Positions 17,935 through 28,596 of a stretch of DNA of 64,000 bases are shown here, piece by piece (within the stretch, counting starts at the first letter, position 1; the number at the start of each line of letters is the position of its first letter). The stretch comes from Hexactinellida sp. DTS-2022 (lineage: Eukaryota; Porifera; Hexactinellida), in the NCBI GenBank assembly GCA_028753945.1, contig JAPNXP010000002.1, forward strand, positions 14,639,624-14,703,623. The letters are read 5' to 3'. The translations under genes and the position numbers were made by a program. The notes below the pieces were generated by a model. It searched no databases, had not been told where the DNA came from, and was given only the letters and a program-made list of their open reading frames with translations.

Positions 17935-20240
17935 AATAAAATCAATTTTCAAATAATTGATTTGATTTATAGCCCTGGCAGGCAGATGGATCTGGCCAGA
18001 AACAAATTGATTTATTTGCATCGAGTTTAGAAACTGTTAAATTGAATAGAACTCTTGTTTGTATCCAACGATCTGGCGTCCAAAAATAGTAGAGCAAGTC
18101 ATTCAGTTCGTAATGGAATCCGAGTTACGCAAGGTCAACCAACTAAGTACATAATAATAGAAAAATCACGAGATGAATGTAAGTTGACATCTAACAATGT
18201 ATGTAATTAGACCTATGAATATCATTAGCGCGACTATAAGTACACCGTTACAAGAGATTTGGAGAAACTACAGACAATAAATGGGGAAAAGGTTGTGGAT
18301 CTCAATTATCTTTGGAGTCCTAGTATCCTGGGCTAGTGCTAGCGCAATGGCATTTCTAGTTACCCTCCCCTCTATATACATCCTATTAGGAGGCTGGCAT
18401 GTTATTTGGCGCATAAAACAAACCATTAGGAGAGATATGAAGCTAGTCAAGTTGTTGATGCATCTTGGAAAAGAAGAAAAGCGATTCATCAAAATAAATG
18501 AAACTTATCATAAGAAATGGAAGAAATGGGCAGAAACAACCCCAAATAAAGTAGCAGTTATGTTCAATGATGAGCAATGGACTTATACAGACATTGTTTC
18601 AGCGGCAAACAAAGTGTCTAACTTTATATCAACAAACACGAGTCTAGAGGTGGGGGACACCGTTGCATTGATTGCAGAGAACTGTCCAGAGTTTTTTGTT
18701 ATTCTCGTGGCATTATCCCAGCTAGGCTGTCCCATTACGCTAGTAAACTTCAACATTCGAGATCAGCAGTTGATTCACGCGATTAAAACCGCATCATGCA
18801 AGGGTGTAATAGTTTCCAACTCTCTCAGTGATAATGTCAAGTGTGTGGAAGGGCACCTAGACACGAACATGCTGTACTATTCCCTGTGCCGAGGAGAGAC
18901 CGCAACGCACTACAGGGACATTATACAACTCAGTCGAGACTGCCCGAATACTGCACCAGCTGATAGAGACAGCAGAATCACTGCTAAGTCTACCTTCTGC
19001 TACATATACACATCTGGAACAACTGGTCTCCCTAAGGCATGTGTTATTCCACACCTTAAAGCCAACATGATAGGCGCTGCGTTTGCAGCCTTTGGAAAAG
19101 TGGTACCTGATGACGTGCTGTATGTAACCCTGCCTCTCTATCACACCAGTGCCCTCCTTCTGGCGGGTTGCACGATGCTGGAATCTGGGAGTAGCATGCT
19201 GCTAAAGCAAAAGTTCAGTGCGAGTCAATTCTGGGAGGATTGTCATACTCACAACTGCACTGTTATCTTCTACATAGGGGAATTGTGTCGTTATTTACTG
19301 ACGCAGCCCAATAAAGCTACGGACATAGGCCACAAGGTCACTCGAGCAATCGGGAATGGACTAAGACCTTGTCTATGGCATGACTTTAAGAATAGGTTTC
19401 AGATATCACAGATTATCGAGGTGTACGGTTCAACAGAAGGCTATGGCGGAACAGCAAATATCGTATCAGAGCCAGGGTATGTAGGCTTTCTCCCAGTTTC
19501 TCTGAAGGATATCCCGATCCTAAAATTGTTCTATAACATAAACTTTCTTGCCAAACTTGATCCCGAAACAGGCGAGCCTGTCCGATCACCGAATGGATTG
19601 TGTATTCGCTGTGAACCCAATGAGCCTGGGGAGATACTGGGTATGGTTAAAGATGGACCAAGAAGGTTCATTGGTTATTTGTCAGATGAGGCGACTAGGA
19701 GGATAATTATTCGTAATGTTTGCATTGAAGGAGACACCTATTCTAGGACAGGAGACGTGCTATCTTGCAATGAGCTAGGCTTTCTAACTTTTCTAGATCG
19801 AAGAGGTGATACATTCCGGTGGAAAGGAGAGAACGTTAGCACCAGTGAAGTGGAATCCATCATCACTTCTATTATTGGTCATGACGACGTCGTTGTATAC
19901 TCGGTTGCCATACCTGGCATCGAGGGTAGAGCGGGCATGGCTGCCATTGCTAAACCCGAGATCGATTTAGACAGTCTGTTGGCCAGCTTCAGGCAGAGGC
20001 TACCTCACTACTCTGTGCCTCTGTTCATCCGATTGATAGCGGCACCGGAGCTGACAGTTACGTACAAGTACAGCAAGGTGAATTTCAAGAAGGCAGGATT
20101 TGATGTCAACTCAGTGACAGATCCAATATTCTTTCTCGACCCCAGGTGCAACATGTATGTGCCTCTCGACACTGAACTATTTAACCTTTTGATGGAGAGC
20201 AAACTTAGGCTCTGACTTACTACCCCCTCATATTACTTGC
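17935..20240. repeat. Right arm of the large inverted duplication
   Basis: This is the reverse-complement partner of 14196-16470. It carries the plus-strand SLC27A gene and, upstream of it, the mirrored ERCC4-like remnant (~17985-18095). The flank between 18100 and 18270 has more differences from the left arm than the coding part does. Confidence 0.85.
18281..20215 (+). CDS. SLC27A: SLC27A-type fatty acid transport protein / very-long-chain acyl-CoA synthetase, copy 2
   Basis: This 644-aa single-exon gene is the inverted twin of the 14223-16157 gene. It has the same N-terminal membrane anchor, P-loop 'TSGTTGLPKACVIPH', 'YGSTEG' and FATP signature 'DRRGDTFRWKGENVS'. Differences from copy 1 are scattered and mostly conservative, except for a cluster at residues ~258-275 (LKANMIGAAFAAFGKVV here). 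A further change alters the residue before YGSTE (EVYG versus EAYG). Both copies keep a full open frame and all catalytic motifs, so both are probably expressed. The clustered changes lie in the segment after the P-loop and could alter acyl-chain preference; that is inference. An acceptor-like 'AACTACAG' lies eight bases before both ATGs. Confidence 0.93.
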   Translation: MGKRLWISIIFGVLVSWASASAMAFLVTLPSIYILLGGWHVIWRIKQTIRRDMKLVKLLMHLGKEEKRFIKINETYHKKWKKWAETTPNKVAVMFNDEQWTYTDIVSAANKVSNFISTNTSLEVGDTVALIAENCPEFFVILVALSQLGCPITLVNFNIRDQQLIHAIKTASCKGVIVSNSLSDNVKCVEGHLDTNMLYYSLCRGETATHYRDIIQLSRDCPNTAPADRDSRITAKSTFCYIYTSGTTGLPKACVIPHLKANMIGAAFAAFGKVVPDDVLYVTLPLYHTSALLLAGCTMLESGSSMLLKQKFSASQFWEDCHTHNCTVIFYIGELCRYLLTQPNKATDIGHKVTRAIGNGLRPCLWHDFKNRFQISQIIEVYGSTEGYGGTANIVSEPGYVGFLPVSLKDIPILKLFYNINFLAKLDPETGEPVRSPNGLCIRCEPNEPGEILGMVKDGPRRFIGYLSDEATRRIIIRNVCIEGDTYSRTGDVLSCNELGFLTFLDRRGDTFRWKGENVSTSEVESIITSIIGHDDVVVYSVAIPGIEGRAGMAAIAKPEIDLDSLLASFRQRLPHYSVPLFIRLIAAPELTVTYKYSKVNFKKAGFDVNSVTDPIFFLDPRCNMYVPLDTELFNLLMESKLRL

Positions 20241-21319
20241 CCTATAAGGTATTTATCCACCACAATTCGGATATTTGGTTAAATTTAGTTATTCTTATAT
20301 TTATCACTTATATTATAGCATTTAGTTCATTACACATTATATGGTGATCCTTCGAATCTTCACAATCTATTATTTTCTAGGTTAAAGGACATTTCGCGGC
20401 ATAGCTTTCAAATTTTCATTAATTACCAATTAATTCTGGGAAAATTAAGGATGTTAACATGATAATTTGTTGGAGGAATTATAATTTTAATAATTTGTTA
20501 ATTAATCTATATTATTAAAACTCGACTGTTGTGTGGTGTTTGTTTGTTTGTTTGTTTGTTTATTTATTTGTCCGGATTAGAAGGGGAATAGAAACCGCAT
20601 TTTATTTTAGATAAAAACGAACTTCCAAATGTTATAATAGGTAGACAAGTATGCTGATTACGAATTTCGAATTTATAGATTATAATATGAATATTTATTG
20701 TTGTTGTTTGTAAATAAATTATTCAAAATTCAAAATGAACCTAGAGGCTAGATTCCAACGGTTATTATAGGTCAAGGCTGGATTCGGTTAATCGTTGCTA
20801 ATGTTGTTTGACTTAATGGTAACAGAATTTATCAACCAGTTAGCCAGTTTGTATACCAGTAGTGTTATTGGTAAATTGATGTATAAAATATAAAAATAAT
20901 CTAAATTTTGTTAGAATATGATAACCATAGATCAATTTCCAATCACCGCAAATACATTTTCTGTAACAACATTGTTTCTAATTTACCTAAAGTACGAAAT
21001 GTATCAGTTAAAGTACTTTTGAGGGAGTACTTTTCTAGAGCTGAGTCTTATACTATAGTATAATCAAATTGTTCTAGGTTATTTGTATTGAGTAGGGGGT
21101 GGGCGATTAGCCGGTTAACCGTGGGGAGAAATCGAATCGTAACCGTAGCCTTTGAACGGTTGACCAACCCCACCCTTGTGGAAAAACAAAGCCGCTAAAT
21201 GGTATAGACCTGAGGCAAAAGTAGACAAGAACGAACAAAAGCATTAAATTTTAAGGGGGCATTGTGAGGAAGAGTTTTAATACTCCACATAAATTTATAG
21301 TTCTGAATATCTACTTCCT
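20216..21319. other. Intergenic region, repeat-derived
   Basis: The first ~25 bases finish the inverted arm. Bases ~20390-20900 belong to the dispersed Helitron-like family. Bases ~21190-21300 contain another diverged piece of the 'GAACGAACAAAAGC' unit seen at 17560, 17860 and 58040. No coding potential is visible. Confidence 0.55.
20506..20900 (+). repeat. Dispersed repeat, Helitron-like 5' terminus (copy 1)
   Basis: It begins 'TCTATATTATTAAAACTCGA', followed by 'CTGTTGTGTGG', an imperfect TTTG run and 'TTTGTCCGGATTAGAAG'. The TC start after an A and the AT-rich first 15 bases resemble Helitron 5' ends, but no CTRR 3' end with hairpin was found, so the class is uncertain. Related copies are at 17040-17420 and 35880-36437, both on the minus strand. 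Confidence 0.5.
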
Positions 21320-21811
21320 ATTTACTTCCAACAGCAATAATTTGTATTAATGTATTCAGCTTATAGCTACATAATAACATTAGATACTTCACATGGCTAT
21401 TTAGACAAAACGATATGTTATGTAAAGTATAATAAAATGGCCAAATATTTGAATTTCACTTTTATGGAGGTGTTAAACTCACTAATTATATAATTAGCAA
21501 ATTAAATGTAGAATTTCTGATCATTATGATGCAATGAGAATATACAAGTTCTGATTGCAGATTTGAACTCCAAATGGTCGAATTACTCTAAATGCATAAT
21601 TTAAAATCATTACGATTATTTTCTACTGAGATACAGTCAAATCCCATTTGTGGCACAAGTGGAACGTGGCAGAGACACTTATACCACTTCATGTATATTG
21701 GCTAAAATGACTTGAATTCAAAATATTTTTTCTTTATAACTATAGTGAGTTAAGGTCTTAAACAGCTGCATTAAAATTCCTATTGTTCAAATATTTTGGC
21801 TGGTTAGTGTA
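21320..21811 (-). mobile_element. Tc1/mariner-like MITE (family D), truncated or diverged copy
   Basis: The reverse complement matches the fuller element at 42650-43182 along most of its length, including 'CCATTTGTGGCACAAG' in the middle. The right end 'CTGGTTAGTGTA' is a diverged form of the terminal repeat 'CACTGACCGGCCAAAAG'. It sits directly beside the remnant of the third SLC27A copy. Confidence 0.7.
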
Positions 21812-21815
21812 TGTC

Positions 21816-22176
21816 CAATTAATGTTCATCCTTGAACATAACTGCTACAGTCGAAACTGGTTTTTTTTGCCCCCCTAAATGCATGGAAAAAGAGGCAAAA
21901 AACCCGATACGCAAAAAACCCCGTATTTAACAATATACAGTTCTATGAGGTTATGGAGAAACAAGGAGAAGCAAGGAGGCAAAATAACCCGAATAAGGCA
22001 AGGTTCTACTGTAGCTTCATATCTCTCCTAATGGTTTGTTTTATGCGCCAAATAACATGCCAGCCTCCTAATAGGATGTATATAGAGGGGAGGGTAACTA
22101 GGAATGCCATTGCGCTAGCACTAGCCCAGGATACTAGGACTCCAAAGATAATCGAGATCCACAACCTCTTCCCCAT
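21816..22176 (-). pseudogene. Third SLC27A copy, 5' fragment broken by a MITE
   Basis: On the minus strand, 22176-22014 encodes residues 1 to ~54 of the same SLC27A protein, almost base for base. Then comes a TA-flanked insertion (21846-22013), then ~30 bases matching the region around residue 95 of the intact gene ('TTGAACATAACTGCTA', ~15873-15888). About 110 bases between these pieces are gone, and everything 3' of them is replaced by a Tc1-like MITE. The fragment lies head-to-head with ERCC4, whose start is 191 bp away. This probably preserves the original SLC27A-ERCC4 neighbour pair. Confidence 0.85.
21846..22013. mobile_element. Small TA-flanked inverted-repeat element inside SLC27A pseudogene
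   Basis: The ends read 'TACAGTCGAAACTGG' and, reversed, 'TACAGTAGAACCTTGCC'. The element is ~168 bp and contains G/C runs ('TTTTGCCCCCC', 'GGAGGCAAAATAACCC') that pair across it. The TA flanks and the CAGT start fit a pogo/Tc1-type non-autonomous element. It interrupts SLC27A-derived sequence. Confidence 0.65.
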
Positions 22177-22367
22177 TGTATGACCATTCCAAATCTCTAA
22201 TATACATATAAATTAATTACATATATTCGCACAAGTGATGATTATTCATTGCTGTAGCTGTAATTACCTATGGGGACGATTACTGTATTGTTCTGGTAAT
22301 TCCCACTTAGTAAACAGATTTCGTACCTGTTTCAATCACGAAGAGAATATATAGTTCTATTTGACTG

Positions 22368-25300
22368 ATGGATTTCGAGCGTCAGATCGTTCTGGATACG
22401 CTGGAGGGCAGCAGTCTTGTGATCCTAGCGCGTGGCTTGGGTGTGCACCGCTGTGTGGTGAACCTGCTGAAGCTGCACTGCGAGCCGTCAGGGCTTGTGC
22501 TGGTTCTGAACACGTTTCCGACTGAGGAGTACTACTTCATAGAAATGCTGCAGAGAGAACGCGTTACGTGCGTGCCTAGGTCAGTGACCAGCGAGTTCCT
22601 AGCAAAGGACAGAGAGGCTCTCTACTTGAAGGGAGGAGTTCTATTCATTTCTTCTCAGATTCTAGTCATGGATATTCTACGCAAGTGCTGTCCGGTCAAT
22701 AAAGTAAATACAAACAATAGTTTTCTATTCCATTGAGCATTTCTGAATTCGATGCAAACCAATGTATTGTTTCAGGTTTCTGGTATTATGGTGTATCACG
22801 CAGATACAGTTACTGAACAGACAATGGAAGCGTTCATACTCCGCCTCTACAGAGAGCGAAATAAGACTGGGTTCATCCATGGTTTCTCAGATAGTTGCGG
22901 CTCATTCGTTGGAGAGTTGTTTCAAGTGGATCATGTGATGAAGTGTCTGTTCGCTCGCAACCTCCACTTATGGCCGCGGTTCCACGCCACTGTAAAAGAC
23001 GTGCTTGACCGAGTCAAGCCTGACGTGAGAGAGGTCCACGTGCGGCTGTCTCCCAGGATGGAGCAGATACAGTTCTCCCTCATAGACCTAATCAAACTCA
23101 CCCTGGAACAGCTGGGCAAGAAGGTGCCTTCTGTCGCTTCATTCGACAAATCTCAAGTTAGATTTATGCTTATTATTTTACTAATTTGATAACATAATTC
23201 TATCGGTTCAATCGCTTTTATACTTCAGCTTACAGTTGAGTCCTGCTTGCTGCGCAACTTCGCTCAGTCAGTCCGTCTGCAGCTGGACTCCGTGTGGACG
23301 CAGGTCGGACAGAAGGCTAAGTCTCTCATTGACGACCTCTCCACTCTCCGCCGTCTGCTCTTCTCGCTGCTGCAGCATGACTGTGTCACTTTCTGGTCTC
23401 TCCTGCGACAGATAAAGAGCGAGGTGGAAACCACCGCTCTGCAACAGACCTGCAAGCACGAGTGGCTGTTCATGCAGCCAGCCGACTCACTGCTCGTGGC
23501 GGCCCGAGAGCGGGTGCTAGGGAGGGAGGGGGAGGGGGAGGGGCAGCGGTCTCCGCACTTCCGTCCCAGCGACCCCTCGGACCTGGAGCTGGAGAGCAAT
23601 CCGAAGTGGGCAGTGCTAGCCGACATAGTCGCAGCGCAGCAGCCTGGTATGCAGTCGCTATTCTGCTATAGCCTATAGGACTATACTCTATGCTATTGTG
23701 TAGAGTCCCCGGCTGTGCTTGTGGTGGTTAGCGAGACACAGACGGCGGGCTACCTGCGGCGGCACCTGGAGGGGGAGGGGCGGGAGAGACTGCTGGAGCT
23801 GTATCTCCAGTCGCTAAACAGCTGTTCCGACGGAGAGGAGCAGAGACCGAGGTTCTTCAACTCGCGGAAGCACTATGTCCCGCCCGAGAAGCGTCCCAAG
23901 CTCTCGCGCCCCCTCACCACTCTCGACCAGTGCTTCTCCAAACCTGCCCCGACAGCTGACAGCGAGGACCTGAGTCCCTCTCCCCCCGCCCCCTCCCCCC
24001 GACTTGAGTTCGTGAGCCAGCAGTCCCTCTTGTACCCGCACCAGGCGGCTCAGCTGCTGGAGCAGTCCCGCCCTAAGGTGGTGGTGCTGTACCACCCCGA
24101 GCTAGCCTGGATACGGCAACTGGAATGCTACCAGGCTATGCACCCAGACATGCAGCTCACGGTAAGACTCCTTATAAACCAAGTAGACCTCGCTAATACG
24201 AATACCAGGGGGCCTTAGTAATTTGTTCGTATCATCCGAAATTCGTATTAACCGTACTTGCATGCATTTGTATAGTATAGGCTAGGGCAGCGATTCCAAA
24301 CCTTTTTCAACCGTGGATCAAATACCAAACATTTTGGTGGGTAATACACTAATTTACCATACTACTAATTCTGATATCTTGTGGACCCCAGGTTGGGGAC
24401 CAATGGGCTAGGGGAATTTAACTTTGTACTCTGTAACAGATATTTCGCCTTATCCGTATTCCTACTAACGAGAGTGCTGTAGTTATTACTCCCATGCACT
24501 CTAAGGTTCACTTTTTGCTGTACAAGGACTCGGTGGAGGAGCAGCGGTTCCTGTCCTCGCTGCGCCAGGAGAAAGAGGCCTTTGAGTCTCTGGTTAAACA
24601 CAAGTCCCTGATGGTTATCCCTGAGGACCGGGAGGGCACGGACCCCTCCTGTGCCTACCTCTCTCGGGACCCCTCGGGGCCTGTGCCCGAGGTGTTGTCG
24701 CACCTCTGCGGCGGCCGCAGGGACCTGGCCGAGCGGAGGGTAGTCGTAGACGTGCGGGAGTTCAAGAGCATCCTGCCCGCCCTCATACACAAGCGGGGCA
24801 TCAACATCGAGCCCGTGACTCTCGAGGTGGGCGACTACGTTCTGTCTCCGGACGTGTGTGTGGAGAGGAAGGCCGTGGCTGACCTGGTGCAGTCCCTGGC
24901 GTCGGGTCGGCTGTACCACCAGTGCACCGCCATGTGTCGCTACTACAGTCGGCCCGTGCTGCTCATAGAGGCGCGGGGGGGCGAGCACCTCTGTCTGGAC
25001 AGGAGTGTGCAGGAGAGCAGCCAGGACACCGCGAGCAGACTGGTGCTGCTGAGCATACACTTCCCGAAGCTGCGGATCGCCTGGTGCGAGAGTCCGCTGA
25101 TGGCTGCACAGCTGTTCGACCAGCTGAAGAAGGGCCTGCCCGAGCCCAGCGCCGACAGCGCTCTGGGCATAGGGTCCGACTTAGATCTGTTCGCGGGAGA
25201 GAAGCATCTGGGAGGGGCGGGCGTGGAGGACTTCCTTCTGAAGCTCCCGGGTGTGAGATTCCGCAACCACAGATCTCTGCTGAGAGAGCTGGGGAGCCTG

Positions 25301-25423
25301 GCTCAACTGGCCTCTCTCAGCCAGCAGCGACTGGCTGATATTATCGGGCCGGAGGAGGCGGCTGCTCTTTGGGGGTTCCTGCACAGGAGTACCAAGGATA
25401 CAGGACAGAGCACGCTTAAGTGA
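22368..25423 (+). CDS. ERCC4: ERCC4/XPF, structure-specific DNA repair endonuclease subunit
   Basis: Five exons join in frame to ~836 aa (human 916): 22368-22703, 22776-23156, 23229-23646, 23704-24161, 24506-25423, all with GT-AG introns (72, 72, 57 and 344 bp). XPF pairs with ERCC1 and cuts 5' of lesions in nucleotide excision repair and interstrand crosslink repair. The N-terminal degenerate SF2 helicase-like half starts 'FERQIVLDTLEG' and includes 'YLWPRFHATV'-type sequence (LHLWPRFHATV here). The nuclease domain carries 'VVVDVREFKS', 'VTLEVGDYVLSP' and the catalytic 'VERKAVADL' (ERKxxxD). The C-terminus is a tandem helix-hairpin-helix ('FLLKLPGVRFRNHRSLL'). The low-complexity exon 3/4 linker is rich in GGGAGG repeats. 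Intron 4 is filled by a MITE with a second element nested inside it. Confidence 0.95.
24179..24481. mobile_element. pogo-like MITE (family A) in ERCC4 intron 4, with nested hAT element
   Basis: The terminal repeats read 'GTAGACCTCGCTAATACGAA' on the left and, reversed from the right end, 'TACAGCACTCTCGTTAGTAG'. It fills almost the whole intron 24162-24505. It is a sibling of the elements at 25954, 27156, 28847, 32297 and 49550. It is split by a hAT-like insertion at 24288-24405. Confidence 0.75.
24288..24405. mobile_element. hAT-like MITE nested in family A element, 8-bp target duplication
   Basis: The 118-bp insertion starts CAGCGATTCCAAACC and ends GGTTGGGGACCAATG (inverted, imperfect). 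It is flanked by the exact 8-bp duplication GGCTAGGG (24280-24287 and 24406-24413). The sister element at 27156-27341 shows the uninterrupted site 'TATAGGCTAGGGCAATTAAA'. Confidence 0.85.
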
Positions 25424-25570
25424 TCTCATATAATGGCTGTGTGATATGCAATGAAGGCAGGTATTTTCATAATAACAATTGTATTGTATTGCAGCTGCAT
25501 CTATAATAAGGTGTTTATTAAATATAATTAGTTAACTAATTAGCATTGTAACATACTAACTATAACTATA

Positions 25571-28500
25571 ATGGATCAATTCAAGCCTATCCCAATGGAC
25601 CCCCTAACTCAGCCCCTCCCCACCAACGCCCCCACGCGCCCCCTCGCGGCTTCTAACACCTGCTACGACATTTCTCAGTGGAGCGAGTTTCTGCGGATCC
25701 AGGAGCTCTGGAGCGAGATGGGTCTGCGGGACGAGCCGCAGCGCCTGGAGACGCGCAGCAGGAAACTGAGCGAGAACTGCCACTTGCTGCTCAGCAATAT
25801 CCTCAGAGAAGAGCAGAAGGTTCTGCAGCAACTCAAGGACAACATTCGCTCCTTCACTTCAGAGGTACCTTATGGTTATATTAGATTAATGAGATACTCT
25901 GCACCCTAGTTAATTCGCACATTGGGTATCACATTTGAATCTGTCATTGTATGTACAGTAGAACCTCGTTAGTACGCACGGTTATGACGAAATTCTGGTT
26001 AATACAAACACTATTTGAATCCCCTTCAAAGCCTTTTCATTATAAATGATGTTCGATGATACAAATCCTGATAAAGCGAACGAATTTTGACGATCCCCTG
26101 GTGTTAGTATTAACGTGGTTTGTCTGTATTTATATTTGCTTTTATCAACCCAAATTTATACTACGTACCCTCTAATAAAGGGCCCGATTGTGAGACATTA
26201 GATAGTTAATTAACAATATTACTTAATTATATTCGGGTATTCACTATTATTCACAATATATTCTATGAGTGATAAGAGCTGTTCTCATTAACTACTGCCT
26301 GCATATCTCCCAGATATCCCAGACGTGCACGCAGCTGGCTATATCCAGCCCGCCCGAGCTGTCGGCCGAGGACCTGACGCTCATACAGCGGGAGAGCGCG
26401 CTGCGCAAGGCCCTGGACCAGCTGCGACAGGTGCGGCAGGACAGAGAGGGGAGACAGGAGCGTCTCAAGGAGATGGAGGAAGCCATGTGTCTAGAGCTAG
26501 GGGAGGATCCCGCATTCTCCCAGGGGCTGACGGTTGCTATAGAGCAGAATCCGCATTTCTTAATCAAGGAGGAACAACTACTGGAATACAGAACGGAAGT
26601 TAGTGGAAAATAACTTTTGTAGAACATGTCTGTTACAATAACATTATATCCAGTTCCCGACAATGTTCTTATAACCGGCATCCACTGTAATTATACTATA
26701 AAATAGCTCTAATATGCCTTAATCGCTGCAACATCCCTAGGTGCAGATGCTGGAACACAAGCTGAACTCGCACAAGAGCAAGTTCGCAGCTCACCGAGAG
26801 AAGGCTCTGCAGCTCTGGCAGCTGACCAGCCAGGAGCCGCTGTCGGAGTTCGAGAAATCTGTTCAGGACAACAATGTTAAGCAGCTGACTCTGAGGGAAT
26901 CCACTCTAGAGTCGATGCAGGAGCTGGTGAATAGACTGAGCATGGTGTTTAACGAGATATCCGATCTCTGCGAGGACACGAAGAGAGAGGTGGTTAGTCT
27001 GTGGAGGCGTCTGGAGACTCCGGAGGAGCAGCAGGAGGCTGTCACTAATCAGACCGCTCTCATATGTGCTAAGGTTTGTATTCTATAATCCATAGCATTC
27101 TAAGATAATACTATCTCCTGTGTTGGATAATTGGCTCTATGCATTCATATACATGTACAGTAGACTCTTGTTAATGCGAACACCAGGGGACCGTCGAAAT
27201 CTGTTCGTAACTTCGTATTATCCGGAATTCGTATTAACCGGAGTCACTTGCATGCACTTGTATAGGCTAGGGCAATTAAACTTTAGCTCATTAACCGACA
27301 TCTCGCTTTATCAGTGTTCGTACTAACGAGAGTATACTGTACTGCCTGTATCACTCACTATAGACATGCAGATTTCTCATGAGTGAGAAGAACCGCTTGC
27401 TGGCTATAAAGCAGGAGAACATCGGTAAGTTCATCCACAAGACGAAGGAGCTGTTGGAGGAGGTGTGGGACCGCTGCTACCTGGGTCCCGCCCAGCGGTA
27501 CAACATGTGTCCGGTGTTCTTCTCGGCCCTCCCCCCGGACGAGCCGGTGCTGGAGGCCCTGGAGAGCTCGCTCAGGGGCATGTGTGAGGAGGAGAGAGAG
27601 TTCGATAAGCTGTACGGCGTGGTGCGGAGACGGGAGGAGCTCTGGGAGAAGTACATGCAGCTGCAGGAGAAGACGAATGACCCGAACAGACTTAATAACA
27701 GAGGCGGTGAGTTCTTTGTTAGATAGGTATGGTAGGGCTATTAGTAACAAAGTTGCAACCGAATAGTTGTGTGCCGATTAGCTGAGATTCGGTTGATTAC
27801 CGGACATCGGTATTAGGGCTTTTTTACTATTGGGTTTGTCAATACGATTTCAAGCTGACCAATTAACTGGGTACTACGGCCATATAAGTATAGCATTATA
27901 TTGCTTACAGGGGCTCTGTTGAAAGAGGCGAAAGAGAGGAGTTCTCTCGAGAAACGCATCCCAAGGCTCGAGGTGGAGATTAACAATTTAACAGCTGACT
28001 ACACCCGACAGACTGGCAACACCTTCATACTCCTGGACAAGGAGTACAGCGCTGTTATAGCCGCCCAGTGGTCGGAGCGCAGGAACACTCAGAGGGTGCG
28101 CAAAGCCAGCAGGATGCAGGCGAAAGCGGATCTGATCAAAAATGAGATGAAGTTCGGGAGCACTCCAACGCCCAAAAAGGTTAACTTCAAGCGGCCGCGC
28201 CCCCCCACCACCCCCAAGACCACAAAGGTTCTGGACATGAAGCAGGCCAACGGGTCTGCCAAGAAGCTCTGCTTCAGCTCTCCTCGCAAACCGATCACTC
28301 ACTCCAGTCTCTCCCGAACCGGCGGCAAGGCTAGGAACATGCGAAAGCGCATGTCGCTGGCTAAGCTCCGACATACGGCTACCACAGTCGCTGACAACCC
28401 CAATGCCACGCGCACCCTCAGCTCAAAGGGGTCCCCCGACTGCACAAAGGTTAGCGACAAGACAACCGACTCCCTCAAGTTCCCCGCCTACTCCGAGGCT

Positions 28501-28596
28501 CTGGATGCGAATAACGCCTCTTATCGCGGCTTTTCGGAGGGGATAGATTTCAAGGCTCGCTCCTCCTGCATCCCCACTAACATACAGTTCAAGTAA
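25571..28596 (+). CDS. PRC1: PRC1/Ase1/MAP65 family antiparallel microtubule crosslinker
   Basis: Five exons join in frame to ~646 aa (human ~620): 25571-25864, 26314-26598, 26741-27073, 27364-27706, 27911-28596. PRC1 crosslinks antiparallel microtubules in the spindle midzone and is required for cytokinesis. Most of the protein is predicted coiled coil. The spectrin-type microtubule-binding region is marked by 'NDPNRLNNRGG', split across the exon 4/5 junction, and by 'IPRLEVEINNLTADY'. The C-terminal tail is basic and Ser/Thr/Pro-rich ('STPTPKKVNFKRPRPPTTPK'), as expected for a CDK-regulated tail. The start is 148 bp after the ERCC4 stop on the same strand. Two introns (1 and 3) carry family A MITEs. 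Confidence 0.92.
25954..26128. mobile_element. pogo-like MITE (family A) in PRC1 intron 1
   Basis: It starts TACAGTAGAACCTCGTTAGT; the right end, reversed, reads TACAGACAAACCACGTTAAT. It is about 175 bp with TA at both outer ends and lies within intron 25865-26313. Confidence 0.75.
27156..27341. mobile_element. pogo-like MITE (family A) in PRC1 intron 3, best preserved copy
   Basis: It starts TACAGTAGACTCTTGTTAAT; the right end, reversed, reads TACAGTATACTCTCGTTAGT. The 186-bp element makes up most of intron 27074-27363. The internal 'CGTATTATCCGGAATTCG' is shared with the copy in ERCC4 intron 4. Confidence 0.8.

Noticed and set aside
23268-23626. Open frames of up to 120 codons on the minus strand of ERCC4 (and similar long antisense frames across HDAC6, TTLL6 and VPS35L)
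   Set aside because: They lie opposite strongly conserved coding exons with G/C-ending codons, which suppress stop codons on the other strand. None resembles a known protein.
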